This document shows positions 34,754 through 47,300 of a stretch of DNA of 64,000 bases, piece by piece; the first letter of the stretch is position 1, and each line of letters starts with the position of its first letter. The notes under the pieces are model-generated. The model saw only the letters and a list, made by a program, of their open reading frames with translations. It made no database searches and was not told the origin of the DNA. Origin of the DNA: CAYFZO01 sp965223735 (GTDB lineage: Bacteria; Pseudomonadota; Gammaproteobacteria; Poriferisulfidales; Oxydemutatoraceae); the NCBI GenBank assembly GCA_965223735.1, contig OZ245010.1, positions 1,782,439 through 1,846,438 on the forward strand. Reading direction: 5' to 3'. The translations under genes and the position numbers were made by a program.

Positions 34754-37009
34754 TCATTCGCTGTCCTTCTGCATGATCTTGCGCGCCTGCTCGAGATTTT
34801 TCAGCGTCGTTTCCAGCGTTGGATCCAGCGAAAGCGCCCGTTCAAAGCTACGTACCGCCTGCCCGGTTTCGCCCATCTTGAACAGTGTGGTGCCGACGTT
34901 GGAGTGAACTACCGCGTTGTCGGGTTCAATTTCAACAAGCCTTTGGTAGAGGCCCAGCGCCTCCTTGTAACGTTGCTCGGCAAACCACAGCCCGGCCAGG
35001 CGGTCGATGGCGTCCTCGAAATGCGGGTTGGTTGCCAGCGCGCGCTGGTAGTGTTTTTTCGCTTCGCCGGGCCGATTCGTTTCCTGCGCCGCACGGCCTG
35101 CCAGATAGTGGAGAAAAGGCGTCGCCGACAGGCCGGGCTCGAGTGTAACCGCCTGTTTCAGGCTATCAGTGGCCTCCCGGTATCTTTTCAGCCGGAACAG
35201 GGAGTCCCCGATGCCGACATGGGCCGGGGCGAGGCCGGGATCAATCCCGACGGCGGTGCGGTACGGTTCAAGTGATTCTTCAAATCGTCCCTGGTGCGCG
35301 AGAGCCTTGCCCAATCTGGTCAGGGTTTTCGCGTTGCGCGGCTCGATTTCCAGCGAACCACGCAGATGGTTCTCCGCTTCTTCAAATCGCCGCTGATGTA
35401 TGAGAGCCTTGCCTAATCTGGCAAGGTTTTTCGCGTCGCGCGGCTCGATTTCCAGCGAACTGCGCAGATAGTTCTCCGCCTCTTCAAACCGCCCCAGTTT
35501 CAACAGCGTCACGCCCATTCTTTTGTGTGCCTGATAGGAGTCCGGGAATTTTTCAACGGCGATGCGGGCGGCGGCGAGGGATTCCTCAAACCTGCCTTGT
35601 TTGTATAGCCCCAGGCTGAGATTGCGATGAGCGCCTCGCGCCTGCGGGTTGAGGGCGACAATATGACTGAAGAAGGTGATCTGGTCTTTATAGATGCCCG
35701 ACTGATTCCAGGTTGCCGCGCCCAGCGGAAGCAGCGCTGCCAGAGCGACGACCGGCACGCCCTTTCTCGCCGCCCTCGGCAGTTTGTCCGCGCCGGATGC
35801 CGCGGCGCCGACGAAAAGCGCAATAATCCCTATGCCGGCAAGATATTGATATCTGTCGGCGACGAACGAAAACTGCATGTAGCCGTAGTCGATGAAACCA
35901 AGCGCGGGCGACAACGTGACCGCGAAGAACGCGACGCATGACGCAGGCCCCCGGCCGATCCGGCGCCGGAAAAACCACAGCGCCGCCGCGACCACAGCGA
36001 CCGCGATCACGTATCCCCAGGCCAAAGGATTTGCGACGTCGATGTCCCAGCGTGGGTAGATTACCGCCAACTCCGTCGGCCACAGCAGCTTGCCTGCGTA
36101 GAAACACAGGGCGTGCGCCGCGATCAGCGTCCGTTCAACCATTGAGTAGTCGAAGGAAACGGCTTCAATGTTCTTGTAAAACAGCACGTCGGCGACTGCG
36201 ATGGCAAGCCCCGCAAGGAAAAACGGCAGCAGCCGCAGCAGGTCGGCAGGGGTAACGCGCCCCTGTTTTCGCCAATGCCATATCAGCAGTGCGGCGGGCA
36301 GCGTGACCACGATTGACTTGCAGAGCATACCAGCCACAAACAGCGCGAGCGCCAGGACGTAGCGTCCCACGCGCGGCGATTCGACAAAGCGGAACCAGAC
36401 CATGACGGCGGCGAGGTAGAACAGAGCTGAGAGCAGGTCCTTTCTGGCGATGATCCACGCGACAGATTCCACGTGCAGGGGATGCAGGGCGAACACCGCA
36501 GCGGCAAACCACGCGCCGGGAACCGCAAGCAGCAGCAACACGCGCCACAACAGCACGGTGTTGACGAAGTGAAGCAGAATATTGACGACGTGATAGCCGG
36601 CTGGGGTGAACCCCCACAGTTTGTGTTCAAGCCAAAAGGTCGTGTAGAGGAGCGGCCAGTAATGACCCTCCGCGTACTTCCCCTGCCCGTATGCGTCGTT
36701 CGGGGCAAACCATATATCCAGGATGCCATTCCAGTTCTGGACCGCCTTCAGCGTGGTCAGTATCAGATCATCCCAGACAAACCCCGCCTGAGTGGCGGGG
36801 AAGTAACTGAGCGCCGTCAGCAGGCCGAGGAGCAGTGCGGCGTACACCTTCCGCCCCGTGACCGCGAAGCCTGGAGCCGCCGTTTCGCGGGCCGGGAGGC
36901 GGTGCCGCGTCTTCCGCGACCCCGCATCGCTGCCCGCCGGTCGCGGGGAGACCCGCGCGCGGGTCTGTTTTGCGCGCCATCCACCCTTTGGTTTTTTACG
37001 TGTCTTCAT
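34754..37009 (-). CDS. TMTC-like membrane glycosyltransferase with C-terminal TPR repeats
   Basis: This 751-residue protein has a basic N-terminus (1-45), a multi-helix GT-C membrane region (about 52-440) and about eight TPR units (about 455-745, for example AHKRMGVTLLKLGRFEEAENYLRSSLEIEP). The first luminal/periplasmic loop has the acidic pair WDDLIL expected of GT-C enzymes, and HPLHVESVAWIIARKDLLSALFYL is the signature seen in TMTC O-mannosyltransferases. TMTC enzymes mannosylate cadherin-type Ig-like domains in animals. Here a giant protein with cadherin-like and Ig-like domains is encoded 1.4 kb away, making it an attractive but unproven substrate. Two adjacent TPR units at about 515-580 are nearly identical, a recent internal duplication. 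Confidence 0.83.
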   Translation of the reverse strand: MKTRKKPKGGWRAKQTRARVSPRPAGSDAGSRKTRHRLPARETAAPGFAVTGRKVYAALLLGLLTALSYFPATQAGFVWDDLILTTLKAVQNWNGILDIWFAPNDAYGQGKYAEGHYWPLLYTTFWLEHKLWGFTPAGYHVVNILLHFVNTVLLWRVLLLLAVPGAWFAAAVFALHPLHVESVAWIIARKDLLSALFYLAAVMVWFRFVESPRVGRYVLALALFVAGMLCKSIVVTLPAALLIWHWRKQGRVTPADLLRLLPFFLAGLAIAVADVLFYKNIEAVSFDYSMVERTLIAAHALCFYAGKLLWPTELAVIYPRWDIDVANPLAWGYVIAVAVVAAALWFFRRRIGRGPASCVAFFAVTLSPALGFIDYGYMQFSFVADRYQYLAGIGIIALFVGAAASGADKLPRAARKGVPVVALAALLPLGAATWNQSGIYKDQITFFSHIVALNPQARGAHRNLSLGLYKQGRFEESLAAARIAVEKFPDSYQAHKRMGVTLLKLGRFEEAENYLRSSLEIEPRDAKNLARLGKALIHQRRFEEAENHLRGSLEIEPRNAKTLTRLGKALAHQGRFEESLEPYRTAVGIDPGLAPAHVGIGDSLFRLKRYREATDSLKQAVTLEPGLSATPFLHYLAGRAAQETNRPGEAKKHYQRALATNPHFEDAIDRLAGLWFAEQRYKEALGLYQRLVEIEPDNAVVHSNVGTTLFKMGETGQAVRSFERALSLDPTLETTLKNLEQARKIMQKDSE

Positions 37010-37254
37010 TCCTGTGGTTCGCCTGTATAACGGCTTTGTTTTGCGGTTACTTTATCCTCAAGGAATGGGACGGCAATGCGCTTCAACTCAGGCGGCGGGG
37101 ACTATGATCTGCATAGGTTGGCGATGTCTCCGGATTTGAGGGTGCCAACCGTGTCCTTTATTTTTTACTCGGCTCCAGATTCAGGCGTGAAGAGCAGGAT
37201 GAGTTTTATACCGCGGATGGATTTTACGCGATTCAAGCGGGTGGAACGGAATTC
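37010..37254. other. Intergenic region after the TMTC-like gene start
   Basis: A short open frame (37076-37273) is present but has no recognisable domain. It may be the 5' part of the decayed surface-protein gene that follows. Confidence 0.35.
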
Positions 37255-37680
37255 ATGGGATTGCCGGCAGTAACCGTGGACGGCAAGCTTGATGAAGAAG
37301 AGGAGGCGTTTCATCCGACGCTGGAGTGTGGTGCCGGCCTCCCCGCCCAGGTGACGTTTCCCATCTCCAGATTGGATTTCACTATCCTCGACGACGAGAG
37401 CCCTGCAATCACCGGCGAAAGCGCCTTTATCGTGTATCGTGCGTGAGAATTCAATCCGCGGTGATTACCGCTGGAGGCGACGGACGACGGGGACATTCTG
37501 GTGTGGTCGATCACCGGCGGTGCGGACAGGGGCGTATTCACGCTGGCTGAGGAGGGGATGCTGTCCTTCAAGCGTACCGCAGGATTTTGAGAAGCCCGGC
37601 GATGCGGGCGGGGATCGTACCTGCGGACTGGAGGCGCGGGCCACCGACGGCGGCGCGACAGGCATGATGTGGCTGGTTGT
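37255..37680 (+). pseudogene. Remnant of a Calx-beta/cadherin surface-protein gene
   Basis: The frame at 37255-37446 ends like a Calx-beta domain (LDFTILDDESP) and is then closed by a TGA. Past that, 37470-37680 resembles the cadherin-like domain at 45110-45330 of the giant gene: LVWSI.GGAD..VFTL, then G.LSFK and AQD.E, but split by frame changes and stops. It therefore looks like a decayed relative or a lost 5' section of the giant gene. No intact start-to-stop protein can be made from it. Confidence 0.7.
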
Positions 37681-37713
37681 TCCGCCCCCCGGCTTGGCTT
37701 CGGATCTCGTGTC

Positions 37714-37864
37714 GAGGCACCTGTGCGTGCGTGGGCGGAGGTTTTTAATTTCCCGCATCAAACAGTAATCAATAGAGGCACCTGTGCGTGCGCGGGCGGA
37801 GGGTTGAGCGATGCGGGCGCCGCGCACGGTTATCAAAACCGCCTGTGTGTGCGCGGGCGGAGGG
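37714..37864. repeat. Three GC-rich direct repeats at a 61-bp period
   Basis: CCTGTGCGTGCGTGGGCGGAGG and close variants begin at 37720, 37781 and 37842, exactly 61 bases apart. The stretches between them differ apart from a shared ATCAA. The region lies between the decayed gene and the giant-gene promoter. Confidence 0.8.
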
Positions 37865-38277
37865 TTGCGTCCCCGTGCGTCGCGCAGATGATTCTCCCAA
37901 GTTCTTTCATCAAGATTTTTCTGAAGGACGCGCTTGTTGCCGCGGGCGCGTTTTCTGTGTTGGTTGAGGTCGAGATCGAGGGGTCGATTCTTTCATAAGC
38001 AACGGGTGGTAAAGCATTCGAGGAGCCAATCGGGGTGTGTTGTGATATATCCGTCGGCGGTCAACGATCGGCTGTGTCTGAGTTAGGGTTTTCAAAACAC
38101 TGTTGTGCAGGCGGTTGATCCTGTGGGTATTCCAGCGAAGGGTTCAACAGAGTCCGTGTGGCTGGTGTTCGCCGGTCGCGGGAAAGGCTCTGCTTTTGAC
38201 GGTCGGGCGGAGTTTTCGGGATTGGGGGTCAACAGGGGCGTCCGGTGGCCAAATATCAAGGTCAGGGCTTGATATGT
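37865..38277. other. Non-coding upstream region of the giant gene
   Basis: I see no convincing gene on either strand. Short frames here lack any recognisable family and end at stops. The region could hold operator sites of the giant-gene promoter, but I identify none. Confidence 0.4.
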
Positions 38278-38306
38278 TTGACATCTGCCAGTGTCAATAT
38301 AATAAT
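38278..38306 (+). promoter_or_regulatory. Near-consensus sigma-70 promoter of the giant surface-protein gene
   Basis: TTGACA at 38278-38283 is a perfect -35 box. AATAAT at 38301-38306 lies 17 bases further, one mismatch from TATAAT; an overlapping perfect TATAAT at 38298 has a shorter 14-base spacer. The start codon follows about 80 bases later, leaving a leader of about 75 bases. Confidence 0.75.
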
Positions 38307-38387
38307 ATACGGTTATGCGGTAATGATTAGGGGTAGTCGGGGGACACCAAACCTGCTCCCTATTATATCGGTGCCGGTGTGGCGTCC

Positions 38388-41300
38388 ATGACACAGTACC
38401 AATGTCACAGTGTTTCATCATGCCTTAGCGGTCAGGTATGGCGCCCTGCTTTTGCCGGTTTCATCTTTTTTGTCGTCGTCGTCCTGCCTGGTTTTGCCGG
38501 AAGCGTGCAGGCACAGGACCGGGGATACAGCGAGCACGAGATCTGGTCGGCAATCCTTACGGTGAGTGAGGCAAACCTTGCTGGCACTCTGGGGTATGGG
38601 ATGACCCTGGGTGGTGCCCTCTCGACCCCCGTTTTTTCATATAAGGGGATTGATTACACAATCGAGCAGATTCATATCGCCTTCAGGGACATTGTTATTC
38701 TTCTGGACGAAAAGTCTACTCAAAGCAATCCTATTGGCAATCGCCACGGCTTGATACTGTACGCTGGTGCGGTCCGAGTGCCTCTGGAGGATGCTAGATT
38801 AGATGCGGGAAGGATCCTTACATGGACATATGAGGGCGACTGGAATTGGAACGCAGGCGAGATGATCCCTTTGCGCTTGGCCGAATTGGTACCGATTGTA
38901 ACGATTTCTCCGGATGCCGATGAGGTGCCCGAAGGCGGGAATGTGACGTTCACGCTGACACGGACGGGCGAAGCGAGTGCGGAATTGAAGGTGAACGTGT
39001 TGGTGAGCGCGACCGGCGATGTGGTCAGCGGTGCGACGCCGACAGTGGTGACCTTTGCGGTGGATTCGGCGACGGCACGATTGACGGTTGCGACCGATGA
39101 CGACGACAACTATGAGGAGCACGCGGATGTGATCGCGACGGTGAAGCCTGGCGAGCGCTATGTTGTCCGCTCAGCCGCGACGTCTTCCGCGACGGTAACC
39201 GTCAGGGACAATGACCTTCCTGCGATGACCATTGGCTTGGTAGCCGACACTTTCAGCATCAGTGAGGGCGTCCGCCAGGTCCTGGTCGAGGTTTTCGCCA
39301 GGACCGACGAGCATCAGATGCCCCACGGTGAGGGAGTGCTGGAGGTGTCTCTTGCCACGACCCCTGCCGGCACGGCGACGGAGAACTCCGACTATATATC
39401 CAAACTGGAGCGTTTTCGTTTTCAGTTGTCGGATTTCATTAGCGTTACCCGGGGTAGCCAGTTGGTGTACTCGCCGGAGCGGCAGCACTTTTTAATAGTC
39501 CCCATTGTGCATGATGAGCTGGAAGAGGCAGACGAGACTTTTCATGTCACATTGCAGGCGTCGAACCTTCCCTCGGCCGTCAAACTTGATCTTGTTAATG
39601 CCGTTGTCCTGATCATCGACGACGATGACGATACGGTGCCGCCGATGGTTCAGGGCGTGATGGTCACGTCGGATGCGGGAACCGACGAGACCTATGGAAC
39701 GGGGGATAAGATCGAGGTGACAGTGACCTTCAGCGAGCCGGTTAGGGTTGTCGGCACACCGCAGATCTCGCTGAAGGTGGGCGGTACGACGAGAATGGCG
39801 GATTACAGTGGTGCCGGTTCGCTTTCCTCTACACAAGTGTTTTCCTACGTGGTAGCCGTGGGTGACAATGACGCCGACGGCATCGGGATTATTGCGAACG
39901 GGCTGAGTCTGAACGACGGGAGGATCGTGGACAGGGTCGGGATAGGCATCGACGCTAGAGGTCTGAGGTACGCCGGGCGAGGTCCCCTTGGCGGCCACAA
40001 GGTGGATGCCATGCCGATGTTATTGAGTGCGGAGGTGACCGACATCACGCTGAAGCTGATCTACAGCGAGGAAATGGACGAGGGTTCAAGGCCACCGGTG
40101 AGTGCCTTCACGGTGACCGTTGCGGGCAGTGAGTTCGCGGTTGACAACGTTGCGGTCAGCGGAGAGGTAGTGACACTGACGCTCGCTTCCGCGGCAACGT
40201 CCAGCGAGACGGTGATGGTGACCTACCGTGTGCCGGTGGCGAATCCGCTTCAGGACGTTGCGGGAAATCCGGCAGAGCCTCTGACCGATCAGGAGGTGAC
40301 CAACCATACCGAGCGCGCGAAGGTGAGCTTGTTCGCACGCTTTCTAAATTTAGGAGAGATTTCTCTCGGTTCTCCTGAGCTCATAGTGAGCTGTAGAGAG
40401 TTACAGTTGCTGGTACTCTTCGATAAGAGCGTTTACGGTTTCGAACACAGCGACGTGGCCGTGGAAAACGGGGTGCCCGTCGGCGTCGAGCTAGGAGAGC
40501 GTCCACCACGTATGACTCTTTACTATATATACATCCGGGCCACGGGTGACAATGGGGACACGTTGAAGGTGAGTGTGCCTGCAGACGTGGTGGAGGGGGG
40601 CAACTACGCGTCGAACGATGAGCGTTTTCCCGCACGATCCGTTTTGGGCGACTTCACCCAAGTGGGAACAGGCTTTTGGGAAGGCACGATCCGGTGCCGT
40701 GAGCTAACGGTGATGACGTCAGGACCGTCGGGACCTGTTGTGAACGGGACTTTCAGCCTGCAGTTCGTTTTCAGCGGCGAGATATTGTACCAAGGCAGTC
40801 GAGAGTCCATACTTCACCCTTTCACGCGAGAGGACTATTTTTATGCTACTGACATCAGCGTGACCAACGGCCAGGCGTTGAGACTCAGGGAGATCAGCGG
40901 GGGTAACACCTATGAGGCAACCATCGAACCGATAAGTAATTTCGAGGGGACCCTGTACGTGCATTTGCCTGAAAATGCGTTCCAGACTGAGGACGGGAAC
41001 GGGAACCCACCTGTGGATTACCAAATTCAGGTGGACACCAGGCCGCCCCGGCTTGTCGAGACGACAGTATTCAGGGATCGTCTGCAGTTGAGTTACGACG
41101 AAATGTTGCTGGGGCAGCCGCCATCGCGGGATGCCTTCACGGTGACTGTTGTGAGCGATAAGCGCGCGGTTACCGACATTGAGGTCAGCGGGTCTGAGGT
41201 GACGCTGACACTCGCTGAGCCGGTGTTGATGGGTCAGGCGGTGACGCTCGGCTATGAGCCGTCGGAGAATGACAGGAAGATCAGTGATATTGCGGGGAAC

Positions 41301-44300
41301 ACTGCGGAGACTTTTACCAACCGGGACGTGAAAAACCACACCGGGCCCATCGTTATTTCGATTGCGGCGCCGGTCACGCCGGTTTCGGAAAGTCTCGGCG
41401 AAGTTACTTTCACGCTGACGCGAGAGGGGGTTACGACTGTGGCGTTGACGGTGAACGTGTCGGTGAGCGCGACCGGTGATGTGGTCAGCGGCGAGTTGCC
41501 GACCATGGCGACCTTCGGGATGGGTGATTTGATGGCGTCGTTCAGCTTGTTGATTGAGAACGACGCGGCGGACGAGTTGGACGGCACGGTTACCGCGACG
41601 GTGCTGAGAGGCAGCGACTATGTTGTGGGCGATGCGTCGTCGGCGATGGTGGTGGTGTTGGATGACGACGACCCGGTGGTAATGATTGAGGCGGACGGGG
41701 AACGGGTGACCGAAGGCGGGGATGCGGTGTTCACGCTGACGCGGGTGGGGCTCACGGATGCGGCGCTGACGGTGAACGTGTCGGTGAGCGCGACCGGCGA
41801 TGTGGTCAGCGGCGAGTTGCCGACCACGGCGGCCTTCGGGGTGGATGATGCAACAGTGACATTGAGCGTGGGGACCGACAGCGATGAAACCGACGAGGCG
41901 GACGGCACGGTCACCGTGATGGTGTTGGCAGGCGACGGCTATGCCGTGGGCGATGCATCGATGGCGACGGTGGCGGTGCTGGATGACGACGACCCGGTGG
42001 TGACGGTGGAGACAGTGGCCGTGGCGGCAGTGAGTGAAGGGACGACTGTAGTGTTCACGCTGACACGGATGAGGCTCACGGATGCGGAACTGACGGTGAA
42101 CGTGTCGGTGGGCGTGACCGGCGATGTGGTCAGCGGCGAGTTGCCGACCATGGTGACCTTTGAGGCGGGTGATGCAACAGTGACATTGAGCGTGGAGACC
42201 GACGGTGATGAGACCGACGAGGCGGACGGCACGGTCACCGCAATGGTGTTGGCAGGCGACGGCTATGCCGTGGGCGATGCATCGATGGCGACGGTGGCGG
42301 TGCTGGATGACGACGACCCGGTGGTAATGATTGAGGCGGACGGGGAACGGGTGACCGAAGGCGGGGATGCGGTGTTCACGCTGACGCGGGTGGGGGTCAC
42401 GGATGCGGCGCTGACGGTGAACGTGTCGGTGGGCGCGACCGGCGATGTGATCCGGGGCGCGACGCCGACGATGGCGGTCTTTGCGGCGGACTCGGAGACG
42501 ACGCGGTTGACGGTGGCGACGGAGGATGACGACGACTGGGAGGAGCACGCGAATGTGACCGTGGCGGTGCAGGGGAGTGCTGGCTATATCGTCTCTGCAA
42601 CCACGGGGTCTGCGACGGTGGACGTTCTGGACGACGACGTTCCGGAGATTGTCGTGGGTCTTGCGAGCACCCGCATCAGGATCGATGAGGGCGACGCGGA
42701 CTCTGTGGTCGGTGTTGAAGTGATCGCGATGACAAGAAGAGGCGAGATGCCGCACCGCGACGGCGAATTGGTGGTATCGCTTTCGACGATGGACGGTGGG
42801 GCGCTGTCCGGGGAAGACTATGTTGCCGTCAGCACCACCGGGGTTTTCTCGTTGTCGGAGTTCACGGGCGCGACCGTGAACGGCGGGCGGGTTTACCAGG
42901 CGCCGCCGCTGACCTTCCTGATCCAGGTCATCGGTGATGAGTTGGACGAGAGAGACGAGGTCTTTGCGGTCGCATTGGCGCGCACGATCGGCCTGTTGAG
43001 CGTTGTCGAGTTGCGTGACGCTGCCGGTGTCGTGACAATCGCCGATGACGACGACCCGGTGGTGACGGTGGAGACAGTGGCCGTGGCGGCAGTGAGTGAA
43101 GGGACGACTGTAGTGTTCACGCTGACACGGATGAGGCTCACGGATGCGGAACTGACGGTGAACGTGTCGGTGAGCGCGACCGGCGATGTGGTCAGCGGCG
43201 AGTTGCCGACCATGGTGACCTTTGAGGCGGGTGATGCAACAGTGACATTGAGCGTGGAGACCGACGGTGATGAGACCGACGAGGCGGACGGCACGGTCAC
43301 CGCAATGGTGTTGGCAGGCGACGGCTATGCCGTGGGCGATGCATCGATGGCGACGGTGGTGGTGCTGGATGACGACGACCCGGTGGTAATGATTGAGGCG
43401 GACGGGGAACGGGTGACCGAAGGCGGGGATGCGGTGTTCACGCTGACGCGGGTGGGGGTCACGGATGCGGCGCTGACGGTGAACGTGTCGGTGGGCGCGA
43501 CCGGCGATGTGATCCGGGGCGCGACGCCGACGATGGCGGTCTTTGCGGCGGACTCGGGGACGACGCGGTTGACGGTGGCGACCGACAGCGATGAAACCGA
43601 CGAGGCGGACGGCACGGTCACCGTGATGGTGTTGGCAGGCGACGGCTATGCCGTGGGCGATGCATCGATGGCGACGGTGGCGGTGCTGGATGACGACGAC
43701 CCGGTGGTAATGATTGAGGCGGACGGGGAACGGGTGACCGAAGGCGGGGATGCGGTGTTCACGCTGACGCGGGTGGGGGTCACGGATGCGGCGCTGACGG
43801 TGAACGTGTCGGTGGGCGCGACCGGCGATGTGATCCGGGGCGCGACGCCGATGATGGCGGTCTTTGCGGCGGACTCGGGGACGACGCGGTTGACGGTGGC
43901 GACCGACAGCGATGAAACCGACGAGGCGGACGGCACGGTCACCGTGATGGTGTTGGCAGGCGACGGCTATGCCGTGGGCGATGCATCGATGGCGACGGTG
44001 GCGGTGCTGGATGACGACGACCCGGTGGTGACGGTGGAGACAGTGGCCGTGGCGGCAGTGAGTGAAGGGACGACTGTAGTGTTCACGCTGACACGGATGA
44101 GGCTCACGGATGCGGAACTGACGGTGAACGTGTCGGTGGGCGTGACCGGCGATGTGGTCAGCGGCGAGTTGCCGACCATGGTGACCTTTGAGGCGGGTGA
44201 TGCAACGGTGACATTGAGCGTGGAGACCGACGGTGATGAGACCGACGAGGCGGACGGCACGGTCACCGCAATGGTGTTGGCAGGCGACGGCTATGCCGTG

Positions 44301-47300
44301 GGCGATGCATCGATGGCGACGGTGGCGGTGCTGGATGACGACGACCCGGTGGTAATGATTGAGGCGGACGGGGAACGGGTGACCGAAGGCGGGGATGCGG
44401 TGTTCACGCTGACGCGGGTGGGGGTCACGAATGCGGCGCTGACGGTGAACGTGTCGGTGGGCGCGACCGGCGATGTGATCCGGGGCGCGACGCCGATGAT
44501 GGCGGTCTTTGCGGCGGACTCGGGGACGACGCGGTTGACGGTGGCGACCGACGATGACGACAACTGGGAGGAGCACGCGAATGTGACCGTGGAGGTGCAG
44601 GGGAGTGCTGGCTATATCGTCTCTGCAACCACGGGGTCTGCGACGGTGGACGTTCTGGACGACGACGTTCCGGAGATTGTCGTGGGTCTTGCGAGCACCC
44701 GCATCAGGGTCGATGAGGGCGACGCGGACTCTGTGGTCGGTGTTGAAGTGATCGCGATGACAAGAAGAGGCGAGATGCCGCACTGCGACGACGAATTGGT
44801 GGTATCGCTTTCGACGATGGACGGTGAGGCGTTGTCCGGGGAAGACTATGTTGCTGTCAGCACCACCGGGGTTTTCTCGTTGTCGGGGTTCACGGGCGCG
44901 ACCGTGAACGGCGTGCGGGTTTACCGGGCGCCGCCGCTGACCTTCCCGATCCAGGTCATCGGTGATGAGTTGGACGAGAGAGACGAGGCCTTTGCGGTCG
45001 CATTGGCGCGCACGATCGGCCTGTTGAGCGTTGTCGAGTTGCGTGACGCTGCCGGTGTCGTGACAATCGCCGATGACGACGCAACGCCTGATATAACGTC
45101 TCCGGGCGTGATTCCGGCGCGGGAGAATTCGACGGCGGTGATTACGATCTTGACGGCGATGGACGAGGATCATCCGGCGAGCGATCTGGTCTGGTCGATC
45201 ATCGGCGGCGCGGATACGGAAGTGTTCACGCTGACCGGGGACGGCAGGCTGTCGTTCAAGTCGGCGCAGGATTACGAGGCCCTGGGCGGCACGGGTGGGG
45301 ACGGCACTTACGAGGTGACGGTGGAGGTCACCGACGGCGCCAATTCGGCGATGGCGGCCATCACGGTTGAGCTTCAGGATGTGGATGAGGTGTCGCCGGC
45401 AGTGGTGACGGTCGAGGTGGTGGGGGGCACGGTGACTGAGGGTGAGGATGCGGTGTTCAAGCTGACGCGCACGGGGAGCGTGGCTGTGCAACTGAAGGTG
45501 TCGGTGCAGGTGGAACAAGTCGGTGCGGTGATTCGCGGCGCGTTTCCAACGATGGGCACTTTCAGTACGGGGCTTTCGGTGCTGGAGTTGGATGTGGCGA
45601 CGGAGGACGATGAGTTGGGCGAGGCGGACGGCGCGGTGACGGTGACGGTGCAGAGCGGCGAAGGCTATGCCGTGGGTGCGACGCCGACGGCGACGGTGGC
45701 GGTGCTGGATGACGACGACCCGGTGGTGGAGTTGGCGGCGGGATCATTGCAGTTGATGCGTGGCGCGGTGGCGACGGTGGATGTGGCATTGAGTTCGACG
45801 TTGCTGGAGGGTCGCAGTGCGACGCTGGCGTTGAGCGTGGCTCAGGGCGACGGCGACGGTCTGATGTTGCCTGAGCCGCGGGCGGTGATGTCGGCCGACG
45901 GGGAGTTGGTGGTGCTGGAGTTGAGCGCGGGTCGTTCGGCGCCGCTGGGCGTGACGATGTTGAGGTTGACGGTGTCGGGCGACGGCATGGCAGGCGAGAG
46001 GGTGTTGCTGGCGGTGGAGGTGATGCCGGTGGAGGTGTCGCTGATGCTGTCCGTGGATAAGGCCACGCTGAAAGCGGACGAGACGGCGGTTGTCGAGGTG
46101 AGCCTGAGCGGGGCGCTGGCGGGCGATGAGGAGGTGTCGGTGTCGGTGACGAGCGGGGATCCGGATGTATTGTCGATCAGGTTGCCGGAGATAACGGTGT
46201 TGGACAGCGGGAAGTCAACGCTGGCGGTGACGGTGGTGGCGCGCGAGGTGTCGGCGCCGACGCCGGTCACGTTGACGGCGGAGGCGATACGGACGACGGA
46301 GTTGAGCGTGCTGTCGGGTGAGACGATGGTGACGGTGGAGCCGGTGGAGCCGGTGGAGCCGGTGGATGTGACGGTGGAGTTGGCGGCGGGATCATTGCAG
46401 TTGATGCGTGGCGCGGTGGCGACGGTGGATGTGGCATTGAGTTCGACGTTGCTGGAGGGTCGCAGTGCGACGCTGGCGTTGAGCGTGGCTCAGGGCGACG
46501 GCGACGGTCTGATGTTGCCTGAGCCGCGGGCGGTGATGTCGGCCGACGGGGAGTTGGTGGTGCTGGAGTTGAGCGCGGGTCGTTCGGCGCCGCTGGGCGT
46601 GACGATGTTGAGGTTGACGGTGTCGGGCGACGGCATGGCAGGCGAGAGGGTGTTGCTGGCGGTGGAGGTGATGCCGGTGGAGGTGTCGCTGATGCTGTCC
46701 GTGGATAAGGCCACGCTGAAAGCGGACGAGACGGCGGTTGTCGAGGTGAGCCTGAGCGGGGCGCTGGCGGGCGATGAGGAGGTGTCGGTGTCGGTGTCGG
46801 TGACGAGCGGGGATCCGGATGTATTGTCGATCAGGTTGCCGGAGATAACGGTGTTGGACAGCGGGAAGTCAACGCTGGCGGTGACGGTGGTGGCGCGCGA
46901 GGTGTCGGCGCCGACGCCGGTCACGTTGACGGCGGAGGCGATACGGACGACGGAGTTGAGCGTGCTGTCGGGTGAGACGATGGTGACGGTGGAGCCGGTG
47001 GATGTGACGGTGGAGTTGGCGGCGGGATCATTGCAGTTGATGCGTGGCGCGGTGGCGACGGTGGATGTGGCATTGAGTTCGACGTTGCTGGAGGGTCGCA
47101 GTGCGACGCTGGCGTTGAGCGTGGATCAGGGCGACGGCGACGGTCTGATGTTGCCTGAGCCGCGGGCGGTGATGTCGGCCGACGGGGAGTTGGTGGTGCT
47201 GGAGTTGAGCGCGGGTCGTTCGGCGCCGCTGGGCGTGACGATGTTGAGGTTGACGGTGTCGGGCGACGGCATGGCAGGCGAGAGGGTGTTGCTGGCGGTG

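Noticed and set aside
37714..37864. Possible CRISPR array
   Set aside because: There are only three GC-rich, imperfect copies with long unequal spacing, no palindromic repeat typical of CRISPR and no cas genes nearby.
40719..45518. Very long minus-strand ORF rich in His and Arg over the Calx-beta section
   Set aside because: It is the antisense of a strongly biased plus-strand frame (GTG, GCG, ACG, GAC codons), its composition is unlike any protein family, and the plus strand gives clear Calx-beta and SwmB domains.
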